DNA from: Planctomycetota bacterium
Lineage (GTDB): Bacteria > Planctomycetota > Phycisphaerae > Phycisphaerales > UBA5793
Direction: 5' to 3'
DNA length: 64,000 nucleotides
Assembly: GCA_013112555.1 (NCBI GenBank)
Contig: JABFGK010000001.1
Span: forward strand, 2,578,581-2,642,580
A program made the position numbers and the translations under genes. The notes beneath the pieces are model-generated. The model ran no database searches. It saw nothing but the letters and a program-made list of their open reading frames with translations, and was not told the DNA's origin. Of this stretch, positions 52,137 to 61,020 are shown in pieces. Numbering within the stretch: the first letter of the stretch is position 1; every line of letters starts with the position of its first letter.

Positions 52137-54845
52137 CTACTCGTCTGTTGTCTCGGTGTTATGCTCCCGAACGCGCTTGGCCCACTTACGCAGGAAGTCA
52201 CGGTACTTCGGTGCCACCGCTTCCTGATTCACGGCACGCTCGATTGCATCGGCTGCCTCCTTCAGGAGTTGATTCATCTGGGCGCCTCCCTCCGGACCAC
52301 CCCCTGACGTATCGCCCTGGATGGCTTGGCCGTCTTCGTCCGTCGGGACATCGGATGGATCGCGATACCATCGGGAAAGCGTCAGTTCGTCCCGTGGCTC
52401 CGGATCGCCGGTGCCCTGCCCATCGCCCGGTTCCGGCCGAGCATCAAGATCAACGACATCATAATCCCGGTCGGGCGTGCCCCCCTGCTGCAGCCCGGAT
52501 GGTGGGCCGACGTCTGAGCCGGCATCCTGCCCGGGAAGGCCGGGTTCCTGCCCCTGCTCGCGGGCCAGATCGCGCGCCCAACGCTCAAGTTCCTCACGCT
52601 CCTCCGGCGACAACTGCTCCAGAAGTTCACGGGCCTTGTCCTGCATCTCCTTGCTGACTTCCCGCCGTTTGCCTGCCTGATCCTGCCACTTGCCGATGCG
52701 CTCCAACTCCTCCCTCAGCCGGCGGATCTGCCCCTCGGCATCAGGCGCCGGCTCACTCCCCGTATCCCCTGGCGGCTCGTCAGTCAGCGCCGGGCCGGAA
52801 TCAGGCGGCTGTACATTCTCTGAAGACGACGATTGCTCATCAGTGGGCTCAGTACCCTCCACATCAAGTCCCTCGCCCGTCGGCGGATCAGCGGGAACGG
52901 GTCCCTGACCCGGCTCCTTATCAGTCTGTGACGGGGTCTCACTCGGCTGCGGTTGCTGCTCATCACTCCCCGGCTCAGCCTCGGCCGGCTGCCCGTCGGT
53001 CCCCTGCGGCGGTTGCTGCTGCTGATCCGATTCGGGAGGTGCTGCAGCGTCAGACGGTACCTGCTCTGTTTCAGTCTCGGAATCCTGCTGCGAGGGAGGT
53101 GTCTGCGTGTCCGGCTGGCCGGGTTCATCCATTGTGGCCGGCGGCTGTTGTCCCGACTCATCGCCCCCGTCGGTGCCCTGGGCCTCCTGCTCGCGGCTCG
53201 TGCCATCCTGCGGTGGCTGCGTACCGGCATCGTCCTGAGACTGTGATTCGTTGGGAGGAGTCGCCGGCTGCTCTGACTCCACCGCACGGGCTGCCTCACG
53301 CAAACGCTCAGCCAATCGCTCGGTCTGCTCGTCGGCCTGCCGACGGACTCGATCCTCCTGATTCAATCGATCAATCTCATCGGCAGCCCGATCCGCCGAA
53401 CCATCGTCGGCTCCCGCATCCTCAAGTGCCTGCTCGACGTCATCCCGCTTCCAGCCGTCCTCCTCAAGTTGATCGAGTTTCGACTCATCCGACACTCCCA
53501 GATCCCGCATCAGATCACGCTGGGCTGAGTCCTCGGATGGCTGCTCATCCACAGCGTCCGGATCACCGGTCTCCTGCTTGTCCTGCGTATCCGACCCACC
53601 GGCCGGCACCGAATCGTCAGACGGCTGCTGTGACTGTGGCGTGGGCTGTTTCTTCGGCCTCAGGTTGTCCGCCATCCGTTCGAATCGTCTGGCCAACTGC
53701 TGCCGCTGCTCGGGCGTCATCTCGCGGACCTCACGGGCCAGGTCATCGAGTTGCCGGGCTGCATCTTCGATCCGGCCATCCGACAACGCTTCCTCGAACT
53801 CAGGGGCCGGCGTGTCATTCTCCGTCAGATCGTTGGGCTCCAACTCCTGCGATTCCGTGCTTCGCGGCATGGTACGGGCTGCCTGCGACATTCGCGAACG
53901 CATTTCGTCAGCAGCCTGATCCAACTGTTGGGCTTCCTCGTCAAGCGATTGAGCAACCTGATCAAGTTCCTCGGCTGCCTGCGCCAGCATTTCATCAGAT
54001 GACGGGCTCGGCTCCGGCAGCGCCCCGCCACCTCCTGCTGCCTCATTGGACCGTGATGCTGCCTGCTGTGAACTGCGATCCTGCGCCGCAAGTTGCTCCT
54101 CAAGTCGGTCCAGCGTCTGGACTGCCTGGGCTGCAGCATCGTCTATCAAGACGGCATCACCATCATCAGCGGTCGTATCCGGATTCGCGAGGCTGTCTTC
54201 CAACTGTTTCCGTGCATCAGCCAACGTCGATCGGATCGCCTGCTCCGCCTCCTCGAGCTGTCGCTCGTTTTCGGCCTCGGTGTTCTTGATCCCGGCAATG
54301 CGACGGGCAGCAGCCACGATGTCAGCAGCCGGCACATAGGCCCATGCCACCGGAACCCCTGCCAGCAGTACGACGGCCACGGTGGCCCAGAGCGACGACA
54401 TTCGAACCGGCAGTGCCGACTTCGTATCAATGCGGCCGGCATTCGACGCAGCATCGGCAAGCAGCAGCGCTGCCATCGGGCCGTGCGATTCGAGTAACCG
54501 GTCATCGCGCCTGACCTCAATCGCCGAGGCATACCGGTTCAGCGCGAGCGTGGCGTCATCAAGCGTTCGTGCCACGGCAAATGAATCCGGCCGACGGAAC
54601 CAGACAATCAGCATCGCAATCGGCAGCCCGCACAGACTCAGGACCACATACGGCCACACCGGAAGTGTCAGCGGGAACGAGGTATCCGGAATGAGGCGAT
54701 CAGCCAGCAGCAACAACGCAGACGCCACACCGGTGACGCACAGCAGGGGCGGTGCCAGCCGAACCAGATGTGCCACCATCAGCCGACGGCGAGCAGCCTG
54801 CAGTGCCCCGTCCAGAATCGGATTATGCCGGTCGTGAGTCGTCAT
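52137..54845 (-). CDS. Large coiled-coil membrane protein, DUF4175-like
   Basis: The 902-residue product has three membrane spans in the first 180 residues (APPLLCVTGVASALLLLA, LPVWPYVVLSLCGLPIAMLI and LWATVAVVLLAGVPVAWAYV). About 600 residues of acidic, Gln/Pro/Ser-rich low-complexity and coiled-coil sequence follow (TPEQRQQLARRFERMADNLR, SPEEREELERWARDLAREQG), then a structured-looking C-terminus (AIERAVNQEAVAPKYRDFLR). This fits the family of large membrane proteins found beside MoxR/vWA genes (DUF4175). Its role is unknown. The start at 54845 is an ATG. Upstream on the same strand is tatD. Confidence 0.72.
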   Translation of the reverse strand: MTTHDRHNPILDGALQAARRRLMVAHLVRLAPPLLCVTGVASALLLLADRLIPDTSFPLTLPVWPYVVLSLCGLPIAMLIVWFRRPDSFAVARTLDDATLALNRYASAIEVRRDDRLLESHGPMAALLLADAASNAGRIDTKSALPVRMSSLWATVAVVLLAGVPVAWAYVPAADIVAAARRIAGIKNTEAENERQLEEAEQAIRSTLADARKQLEDSLANPDTTADDGDAVLIDDAAAQAVQTLDRLEEQLAAQDRSSQQAASRSNEAAGGGGALPEPSPSSDEMLAQAAEELDQVAQSLDEEAQQLDQAADEMRSRMSQAARTMPRSTESQELEPNDLTENDTPAPEFEEALSDGRIEDAARQLDDLAREVREMTPEQRQQLARRFERMADNLRPKKQPTPQSQQPSDDSVPAGGSDTQDKQETGDPDAVDEQPSEDSAQRDLMRDLGVSDESKLDQLEEDGWKRDDVEQALEDAGADDGSADRAADEIDRLNQEDRVRRQADEQTERLAERLREAARAVESEQPATPPNESQSQDDAGTQPPQDGTSREQEAQGTDGGDESGQQPPATMDEPGQPDTQTPPSQQDSETETEQVPSDAAAPPESDQQQQPPQGTDGQPAEAEPGSDEQQPQPSETPSQTDKEPGQGPVPADPPTGEGLDVEGTEPTDEQSSSSENVQPPDSGPALTDEPPGDTGSEPAPDAEGQIRRLREELERIGKWQDQAGKRREVSKEMQDKARELLEQLSPEEREELERWARDLAREQGQEPGLPGQDAGSDVGPPSGLQQGGTPDRDYDVVDLDARPEPGDGQGTGDPEPRDELTLSRWYRDPSDVPTDEDGQAIQGDTSGGGPEGGAQMNQLLKEAADAIERAVNQEAVAPKYRDFLRKWAKRVREHNTETTDE

Positions 54846-54933
54846 CGTCTGTGCTCAAGAACACCCTTCCACACCAACTGTACGTATGGGTCGGGCCGGC
54901 GATGGGCTTTTTGCCGGACATGCCTGCAAAACA

Positions 54934-55746
54934 CTATACGTTTTTCGGCTGATCCGATGTCACGCAATCAGCCGGGTCAATGCCGAAAAAACGGCTCGTA
55001 TTGGCGTTAATCCGGGCATGGAACTCATCCCACGGCTCGCTGCGCAGCGCAGCGACGTTTCGGGCCGTCGCAATCGAATACTGCGGCTCGTTCGTGCGAA
55101 TCTTGCGGTGCGGCTCGGGGGTCAGAAACGGGGCATCCGTTTCGATCATGATTCGATCCCCAGGCACCATCCGAGCAGCCTCCCGGATCGGCTTCGCACT
55201 CGCGTTCGTAAACGTGACGATGCCGGTGAAACTGATCCAGGCGCCGAAATCAAGTACCTGCCGGGCTTCATCAGGATTGCCTGTGAAACAGTGAAAAACG
55301 AACCGGTCGGCCGGCAACCCCGACTGCCGAAGAATGGGCAGCAGATCGTCGAAGGCCTTGCGGCAATGCACCACGATTGGCAGCGCAATGCGGCTGTCTG
55401 AAATGACGGCCAGTTGATCATGCAGAACCTGTTGCTGGAGATGGAACGGCGGGCGATCGTAATGGCGATCCAGACCAAGTTCGCCCCAAGCCACACACTT
55501 CGGGTCGGCAGCCGCAGCCACCACCGTGGGCCAGTCAATCGGCTCATCGCAGTTGAGCGGATGCACGCCGGACGTGAACCACACATTGGCAAACCGACGA
55601 GCCAGGCCGGCTGCCTCCAGGACATCCTGTGAGGTGGTGGACACGGTGATCGCGCCGGCAACGCCGGCCGACCGCGCATCATCCAGTACCTGCACGACGC
55701 GAGTCAACAGTTGGGAAAACGTGAGATGGCAATGGGTGTCAATCAT
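54934..55746 (-). CDS. tatD: TatD family metal-dependent deoxyribonuclease
   Basis: A 270-residue TIM-barrel hydrolase. MIDTHCHLTFSQLL gives the first metal ligands (HxH). ECVAWGELGLDRHYD-like text appears as KCVAWGELGLDRHYDRPPFH with the bridging Glu. LPIVVHCRKAFDDLLPIL and RFVFHCFTGNPDEA carry the two His ligands, and DRIMIETDAPFLTPEPHR the final Asp. It is a 3'-5' exonuclease used in DNA repair or fragmentation. I use ATG 55746 because it starts at the first conserved strand; the open frame reaches 55851. It lies upstream of the DUF4175-like gene. Confidence 0.95.
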   Translation of the reverse strand: MIDTHCHLTFSQLLTRVVQVLDDARSAGVAGAITVSTTSQDVLEAAGLARRFANVWFTSGVHPLNCDEPIDWPTVVAAAADPKCVAWGELGLDRHYDRPPFHLQQQVLHDQLAVISDSRIALPIVVHCRKAFDDLLPILRQSGLPADRFVFHCFTGNPDEARQVLDFGAWISFTGIVTFTNASAKPIREAARMVPGDRIMIETDAPFLTPEPHRKIRTNEPQYSIATARNVAALRSEPWDEFHARINANTSRFFGIDPADCVTSDQPKNV

Positions 55747-56198
55747 GGTGTCACATACTGTAGGGGCTGCAGGCCGATTCGGACGCGGGCAGGCGAGCGT
55801 GAATCGACTGCTCCCCCAGGCAGATTCCACCTGCTCTGCAACCAACGACAAGAAAGCGACTTGGGCGCATTAGCCGGATTGATTCTCCTTTTTCTGATTC
55901 TCCACTGTGACGGCTGCGATCGGCAGGCGACCAATCACGCGTTGCAGGCACAGCCACGGTGATCAGCGCACTCACTGTGATACGCTGCAGCAGCACGGCC
56001 GGTTTCGCAGGGAAGCCGGCGAACTCACAACCAACCACACAGCAACATGGCCAGGCAACCCCGGCTGCCTGCAGGGGCCCGGAAGCGCGATCGGTGCGCC
56101 GATCCGCAGCCGCTGCCGCTTTGTCATCGCTGCACAAGCACGCTCACTCACACACACAAACCGAGAACACCATCAACTGATAGAGGAGAACCACAACC
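55747..56198. promoter_or_regulatory. Divergent spacer between tatD and the propeller gene
   Basis: A 452-base region that should hold both promoters. AGGAG lies ten bases before ATG 56199. No gene or clear operator is supported. Confidence 0.35.
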
Positions 56199-57113
56199 AT
56201 GCGTACCAACAACCACACTCGCCGTCATCTGACTTCGACCCTTGCGATGATGGGGGCGGCACTGTCCGTCAGTGCAGCGGCATCATCGACCTGCCTCGCG
56301 ACCGACTTCGTCACGACCAAAGTCGCATCCGGACTCGAAGCGCCGATGGGGATTACCAATGCCGGTATGTATCCCTACGTCTGCGTCACCGAAGTCCCGA
56401 CACCCGGCATCAATGGTGACAACGGCGGCCGCAACCGAGTCATTGCCATCAACCTTGCCGACGGCGGCATCACCGAACTGAATGCCGGTGAGCCGTACCC
56501 CGTGAACCTCGCCCGAGCGAGTCAGCATCTGTTCTGGACCTGCAAGTCAGCCGGCGTCATTCTCCATCGTCTGCCCGACGGAACCGTCGAGCATCTGCTG
56601 GACAATCTGAACGCCCCGTCCGGCATCTTCACCGACGGCGACATGCTCTACTTCACCGAAGTGCCGTTCCCCGGTGAGAAGAACCCGGCCAACCGCGTCC
56701 TGTCATTCGACGGTACCACGATGACCGAACTCGTCGCCGGCGAGCCGGCCCCGACCGACATCACGATGGGGTCCGATGGGTCACTTTACTGGACCTGCAA
56801 AACCGCCGGCGTCATCGTCAGGTACGACACCGCCGGACACCTGACCACCGTCCTGGAAGACCTCAACAGCCCGACCGGGATCGCCTCAGACGAGATGGGC
56901 CACATCTACTTCACCGAGGTACCGACCCCGGGCGTCAATGGCGATGAAGGCGGCTTCAACAAGATCTGGCGGTACACGATTGACAGCGGGATGCTGGACC
57001 TCGTCAACGAGGGCGATCCCGAGCCGACAGACGTCACCGTCTCCCCTACCGGCAGTTTCATTGCCTGGACCTGCACTTCAGCCGGCGTGATCAAGGTTGC
57101 CAGGCCACTCTGA
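56199..57113 (+). CDS. Secreted NHL/Vgb-like beta-propeller with internal repeats
   Basis: The 304-residue product has a signal peptide (LTSTLAMMGAALSVSAAASS). The remainder is made of repeats of ~75 residues, each with AP/SP-[MST]GI, then YFTEVPTPG/PFPG with NGD/EK, and a WTCxxAGVI motif (FWTCKSAGVI, YWTCKTAGVI, AWTCTSAGVI). This matches six- or seven-bladed propellers of the Vgb/NHL class, here predicted periplasmic. The Cys in each WTC is regularly spaced. GAGGAG precedes the ATG. No ligand can be deduced. Confidence 0.82.
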   Translation: MRTNNHTRRHLTSTLAMMGAALSVSAAASSTCLATDFVTTKVASGLEAPMGITNAGMYPYVCVTEVPTPGINGDNGGRNRVIAINLADGGITELNAGEPYPVNLARASQHLFWTCKSAGVILHRLPDGTVEHLLDNLNAPSGIFTDGDMLYFTEVPFPGEKNPANRVLSFDGTTMTELVAGEPAPTDITMGSDGSLYWTCKTAGVIVRYDTAGHLTTVLEDLNSPTGIASDEMGHIYFTEVPTPGVNGDEGGFNKIWRYTIDSGMLDLVNEGDPEPTDVTVSPTGSFIAWTCTSAGVIKVARPL

Positions 57114-57173
57114 TCGCCGATGCCCGCACTCTTTGTTTCCCTTTCGGCAACTTGGACTTGCCGAATCGACGGG

Positions 57174-57205
57174 CCCAGGTCCACGACAGACCTGGGTTCC
57201 GTTAC
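57174..57205 (+). terminator. Possible terminator after the propeller gene
   Basis: CCCAGGTC pairs perfectly with GACCTGGG over a seven-base loop; the downstream T content is modest (TTCCGTTACG). The remaining ~270 bases to 57473 show nothing else. Confidence 0.45.
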
Positions 57206-57473
57206 GTTTTCGAGCCCGCCATGTGGGTTATGGCCCACCGGTCCGTCTCGGCCGTGGCTGTGGATGGTGGGCGCAGAACAACGGGGCGGGATATGGCGGA
57301 TACGAGGGTCCGATAGCGTGTTTGTCGACTCCAAGAATCAAGCAAACTCGCAGAATCGCCGATTTGATAGGGGAACAGATCAGCGTCCGGTGGTGGCAGG
57401 CGGAGAACGATGCTGATTGACGAGGGAGACATACCCGGTGGTGACACTTGTCCAAAGGTCCGGGGGGGGAATT

Positions 57474-57698
57474 ATGAGCACGAGTCCGGAAGACCGTGAT
57501 CGGTTGCCGTTTGCCTTACACGATGAGCCCGACTGGCTGCATGGCCGTGACGGGCAGATTCGATCAGCAGACGGCGTGGAGCGAAGCGGGGCGGCTGATG
57601 ACGTCCTTCGCACGATTGATGAGTTGAGCATGACGCTCGACGAACTCAGACGTGAACTCGATGCACTCGACACGGAATGGCCGCCCTCGGCTGCGTAG
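57474..57698 (+). CDS. Small hypothetical protein with acidic helical C-terminus
   Basis: The 74-residue product begins MSTSPEDRDRLPFALHDEPD and ends in a heptad-like helix DVLRTIDELSMTLDELRREL. GGGGGGGGA lies five bases before the ATG. The codon pattern and the amphipathic helix make it plausible, but nothing identifies it. It is convergent with dnaB. An in-frame start at 57417 (TTG) is less likely. Confidence 0.5.
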   Translation: MSTSPEDRDRLPFALHDEPDWLHGRDGQIRSADGVERSGAADDVLRTIDELSMTLDELRRELDALDTEWPPSAA

Positions 57699-57776
57699 CC
57701 GACGACTCACCGACGGGGGCAGACCATCACAACTCGACCCGACGCGTCAGTCACGCGTTGGACAGTCAGCGGCATC

Positions 57777-59402
57777 TCAAATCGGGATGCCGTCGTCGTA
57801 GTCGTCCGTCGGCTCATCGCGCCGATCAAACTGATCATCCTGGCCGTGCGTGGGCTCCGATGGATCACGATACTGCTGCTTTCGAGGCGGCGGTGCCCAA
57901 TCCCCACCAGACCCCGGCGGCGGGGATGCCGATGAGTGATCCTTGAACTTCATGTTCGAACCAACCCACGTCAGATCGACCGTGCCGGTCGGCCCGTTCC
58001 GCTGCTTGGCAATGATCAGCTCAGCCGTATTGTCATGCTCGCTCTCATCCGTCCGGTACCGATCCTCCCGATGCAGCATCATCACCACGTCGGCATCCTG
58101 TTCGATCGAGCCGGACTCGCGCAAATCGGCCAGCCGCGGCCGGTGATCCTCGCGGTTCTCAGCGGCCCGATTCAACTGGCTCAGGCACAGAACGGGAACG
58201 TCGAGTTCACGGGCCAGCGCTTTGACGCCTCGGCTGATCTCAGACACTTCCTGCTGCCGGCTTTCCCGACTCATCCCACGCATCAACTGGAGATAATCGA
58301 TGATGATGAACTTCACACCGTGCTGCGCTGCCATGCGCCGACCGCGTGCACGAAGTTCGAGGATCGAAATACCCGGCGTGTCGTCGATGTAGATCGGCGC
58401 TTCACTCAACTGCGCCACGGCCATGCTCAGCCGATCGAGCTCCTCCTTGCGCAGCATGTTGCGACGGAGTCGATGCGAATCGACCTCGGCATTCGAGCAC
58501 AAAAGACGCTGGACCAACTGCTGTCGGCTCATTTCGAGGCTGAACATGCCCACCGGGTTCCCGAGCAGTGCCACGTTCTCAGCGATGTTCAGCGCCAAGG
58601 CCGTCTTCCCCATGGAAGGTCGGGCTGCGAGGATCAGCATGTCGCCCTTTTGCAGGCCGCAGGTGTACTCATCAAACTCGCGATACGCGGTCGGCACGCC
58701 CGTGACAAGCCGGCCGTCATGCGACTGGATCCGCTCCATCGTTTCCTGCAATAACTGCACCAGCGCCTGCGGGCCGCCGCGCTCGGTGCGCTCGACGACA
58801 TCGAAAACGAGTTTCTCAGCCTGGTCGAGGACCAGCTGAATATCGTCGGCCTGTGTGTGTGCTGCATGGAGAATCTGGGCAGCAGCGTCGATGAGCCGAC
58901 GAAGCGTTGCCTTCTCAGACACGATGCGGGCATGGTGCGGGGCATTGATCGAAACCGGGGTACTCGCTGCCAGTTCCTCAAGATAGTCGGGCCCGCCAAT
59001 CGACTCAGCCACCCCTCGATCCACCAGCAACTGGTACAGCATCGCAATGTCGCCGGCGTTGTGCTGGTCGTACAGATCAAGCAGTGCCTTGAAAATATGC
59101 CCGTGGGCCGGCTTCCAGAAGTCGTCCGGCGAGCGGACAAACTGGATGACATCGCCGATGACCTGTGCATCAATGATCATCGCGCCGAGCAATGCCATTT
59201 CAGTCTCGAGCGCGTTGGGTGGCAAACGGTCGAACAGTTTGCTCAGATTCTCACTCCGCCAGATCTGGGACCCGCGACCGGTCAGGACCGAAGAAGCCGA
59301 GACTCCCCCACTGCTGCGGGCCTCGCTCCCTTCCTGCTCAAACGGGCTCCCAGGCCCATTCCCCCCATGACTGCCGCTTCCCGGTGATCCTGCCATATCC
59401 AT
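57777..59402 (-). CDS. dnaB: Replicative DNA helicase DnaB
   Basis: The 541-residue product has a Gly/Ser-rich N-terminal extension of ~55 residues. The DnaB N-domain follows (PPNALETEMALLGAMIIDAQ ... PVSINAPHHARIVSEKATLR), then the RecA-like motor with Walker A near 260-268 (AARPSMGKTA), Walker B FIIIDYLQLMRG, and LSQLNRAAENREDHRPRLAD with ESGSIEQDADVVMMLHRE. KQRNGPTGTVDLTWV closes the core, and a Pro/Gln-rich tail follows. It unwinds DNA at the replication fork. The N-terminal extension is longer than in most DnaB proteins. Confidence 0.96.
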   Translation of the reverse strand: MDMAGSPGSGSHGGNGPGSPFEQEGSEARSSGGVSASSVLTGRGSQIWRSENLSKLFDRLPPNALETEMALLGAMIIDAQVIGDVIQFVRSPDDFWKPAHGHIFKALLDLYDQHNAGDIAMLYQLLVDRGVAESIGGPDYLEELAASTPVSINAPHHARIVSEKATLRRLIDAAAQILHAAHTQADDIQLVLDQAEKLVFDVVERTERGGPQALVQLLQETMERIQSHDGRLVTGVPTAYREFDEYTCGLQKGDMLILAARPSMGKTALALNIAENVALLGNPVGMFSLEMSRQQLVQRLLCSNAEVDSHRLRRNMLRKEELDRLSMAVAQLSEAPIYIDDTPGISILELRARGRRMAAQHGVKFIIIDYLQLMRGMSRESRQQEVSEISRGVKALARELDVPVLCLSQLNRAAENREDHRPRLADLRESGSIEQDADVVMMLHREDRYRTDESEHDNTAELIIAKQRNGPTGTVDLTWVGSNMKFKDHSSASPPPGSGGDWAPPPRKQQYRDPSEPTHGQDDQFDRRDEPTDDYDDGIPI

Positions 59403-59563
59403 CTACCCATCACTTCTCGAGTATTCTGTGCCACGGTAGCCCGCCGACAGACCTGACGCCAGAGCGATCTGCACCGACGATCGACAACTACAACATACCG
59501 GCGGCCGAATCGGGTCACCGGTGCGCGACAGGATGTTCACAATCACAATATATTGATATACGC

Positions 59564-60188
59564 TTACGCACAACCGTCTAACAAACTGGCAGCGAAATGC
59601 TCAGCCTGACCTCGGGCGTCTGCATTGTCAGCCAGCGCTTCCGGGTTGCTGCACAGCGGGATGACCAGATGGCCGGCGTTCTTCGCCAGTGAGAACTCAC
59701 ACAGACGGTCAAAGGCCACGGGGAGCAGTTCGGCGTTGTTCTCGATCGGCCCGGCTGCCGTCACGAGCAGTGCGAACCCCTTGTCCTTCACCTGTGAATC
59801 GTGCGACGGGGTGCCGTAACCTGTGACCAACGTCGTCATCCGCTCGATCAGTTGCATGAGCAGGGCTGAGAATGTCCAGCAGAACAGCGGGGTGGCCAGC
59901 ACGCACAGATCAGCATTCACAATGGCATCGAGAATCGCATCGGTTTCATCATCGACGCCCGGCTGGATCCCGGCGGCCGTCAGCGCCTCTTGGCCGCGCA
60001 ATGCCGGCCCGCCGGCATAGGCCTGGTAATGAGCCGGGGAGGATACCTGCCATCCTCTTCTCAGCCAGATTGATGCGCGTCAGCGTGTGCGGCCCGGTCG
60101 ACGTCGTGAGGCGCTCCTCGATCCAGGTGAGCGCAGTGGCGGTATTGCCGTTGATTCGAGGGGAGCCGAGGAGTGTGAGGATGTTCAT
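59564..60188 (-). pseudogene. NADPH-dependent FMN reductase (flavodoxin fold), frameshifted near 60045
   Basis: The N-terminal part reads MNILTLLGSPRINGNTATAL and INLAEKRMAG, the flavodoxin-like FMN phosphate loop and the next strand. The rest continues in another frame: GIQPGVDDETDAILDAIVNA, DLCVLATPLFCWTFSALLMQ, VTGYGTPSHDSQVKDKGFAL. The break lies around 60040-60055 (plus coordinates), at the place where family members usually have AGC and a short Cys loop. The gap is consistent with a small deletion of about eight bases between short repeats, or an assembly collapse. An intact version would be a ~205-residue NAD(P)H:FMN or quinone reductase. Confidence 0.75.
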
Positions 60189-60272
60189 GGTGGAGGCTGC
60201 CTGTATGTGTGATCAAGGCGTTGAGCATCAGCGTGTCAAATGGGTGCGAGAGAGATGGTAGGAGTCGGATCC

Positions 60273-60770
60273 TGCCTCTGCTCGCGAAGCGGGCACCGGG
60301 GGGAGGGACGAATGAACATGATGGATCGTGCTCATCCTCCGCCCCCTATCGGGGGCTAGATTTACCCAATGGTGCCCGTCCCAGAGGCTGCGTTCATCGC
60401 TGCGCGCGATTCACTTGCCTCTGGCTACTTCCCTGATACGCCTTCGGCGTGTGAAGCGCGCAGCAAACAGCCGTAGGCCGGATCAACGCCACTCGGGGCG
60501 GAAGATCCGGCGACCGTCTTCAAAGGCAGAACGTCCAACCCTCCCCAGCACCAACGGTGCGCCTGGGAAGTAGCCAGAGGTAAGTGAGACGATGCGCTTC
60601 GCATCGACGAACGCAGCCCCTGGAAAGAGGGCGCTCCAAGTCGTCTGCAGCCACGAAGTGGCGCAGGAAAGTAGCCAGAGGCAAACGAGGAGCAACGCGA
60701 CGAGTGCAGCCTCTGGTAGACGCGTAGATATCTCATCAAAGCCCCCGACAGGGGGCGCAGGAAGATCATA
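60273..60770. repeat. Second family of hairpin-chain repeats
   Basis: Contains CCGCCCCCTATCGGGGGC, two blocks of GTAGCCAGAGGCAA/AGTAGCCAGAGGTAAGTGA with complements (CTTGCCTCTGGCTAC), and many mini-hairpins such as GATGCG-CTTC-GCATC, CCAC-GAA-GTGG and CCTTCGGCGTGTGAAG. Part of it (60310-60400) is repeated at 63912-64000. Short frames across it are not genes. 60189-60272 is plain spacer. Confidence 0.8.
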
Positions 60771-60801
60771 CTACTCGATTGATGCTCCTGCCCTATGAAT
60801 C

Positions 60802-60930
60802 GTCATGCCTGCGCACGCAGGCATCCAGGGAGTACGGCCTTACGCGCGCATCCCTATCAGAAACCTGGTGCGACATATGTACGCTTACTTCGACTCCCCC
60901 TGGATTCCCGCCTGCGCGGGAATGACGAAT
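60802..60930. repeat. ~129-bp element with terminal inverted repeats of the ATTCCCGC palindrome type
   Basis: The left end CGTCATGCCTGCGCACGCAG (palindrome 60805-60824) and the right end CCTGGATTCCCGCCTGCGCG (palindrome 60904-60923), then GAATGACG, are inverted relative to each other. The structure resembles a small non-autonomous inverted-repeat element. 60931-61020 has no feature. Confidence 0.6.
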
Positions 60931-61020
60931 GAGGTCAACCGCGGTGGATCGACGAACCGCGACCGTATAGGAGCCAGCGTCTTAACCGTTCTTCACTGAC
61001 ATGCCTTCTGGATCAACGCA

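Noticed and set aside
57202-57455. Short minus-strand frames between the propeller and the small gene
   Set aside because: Overlapping alternative frames of random composition with no supporting start site.
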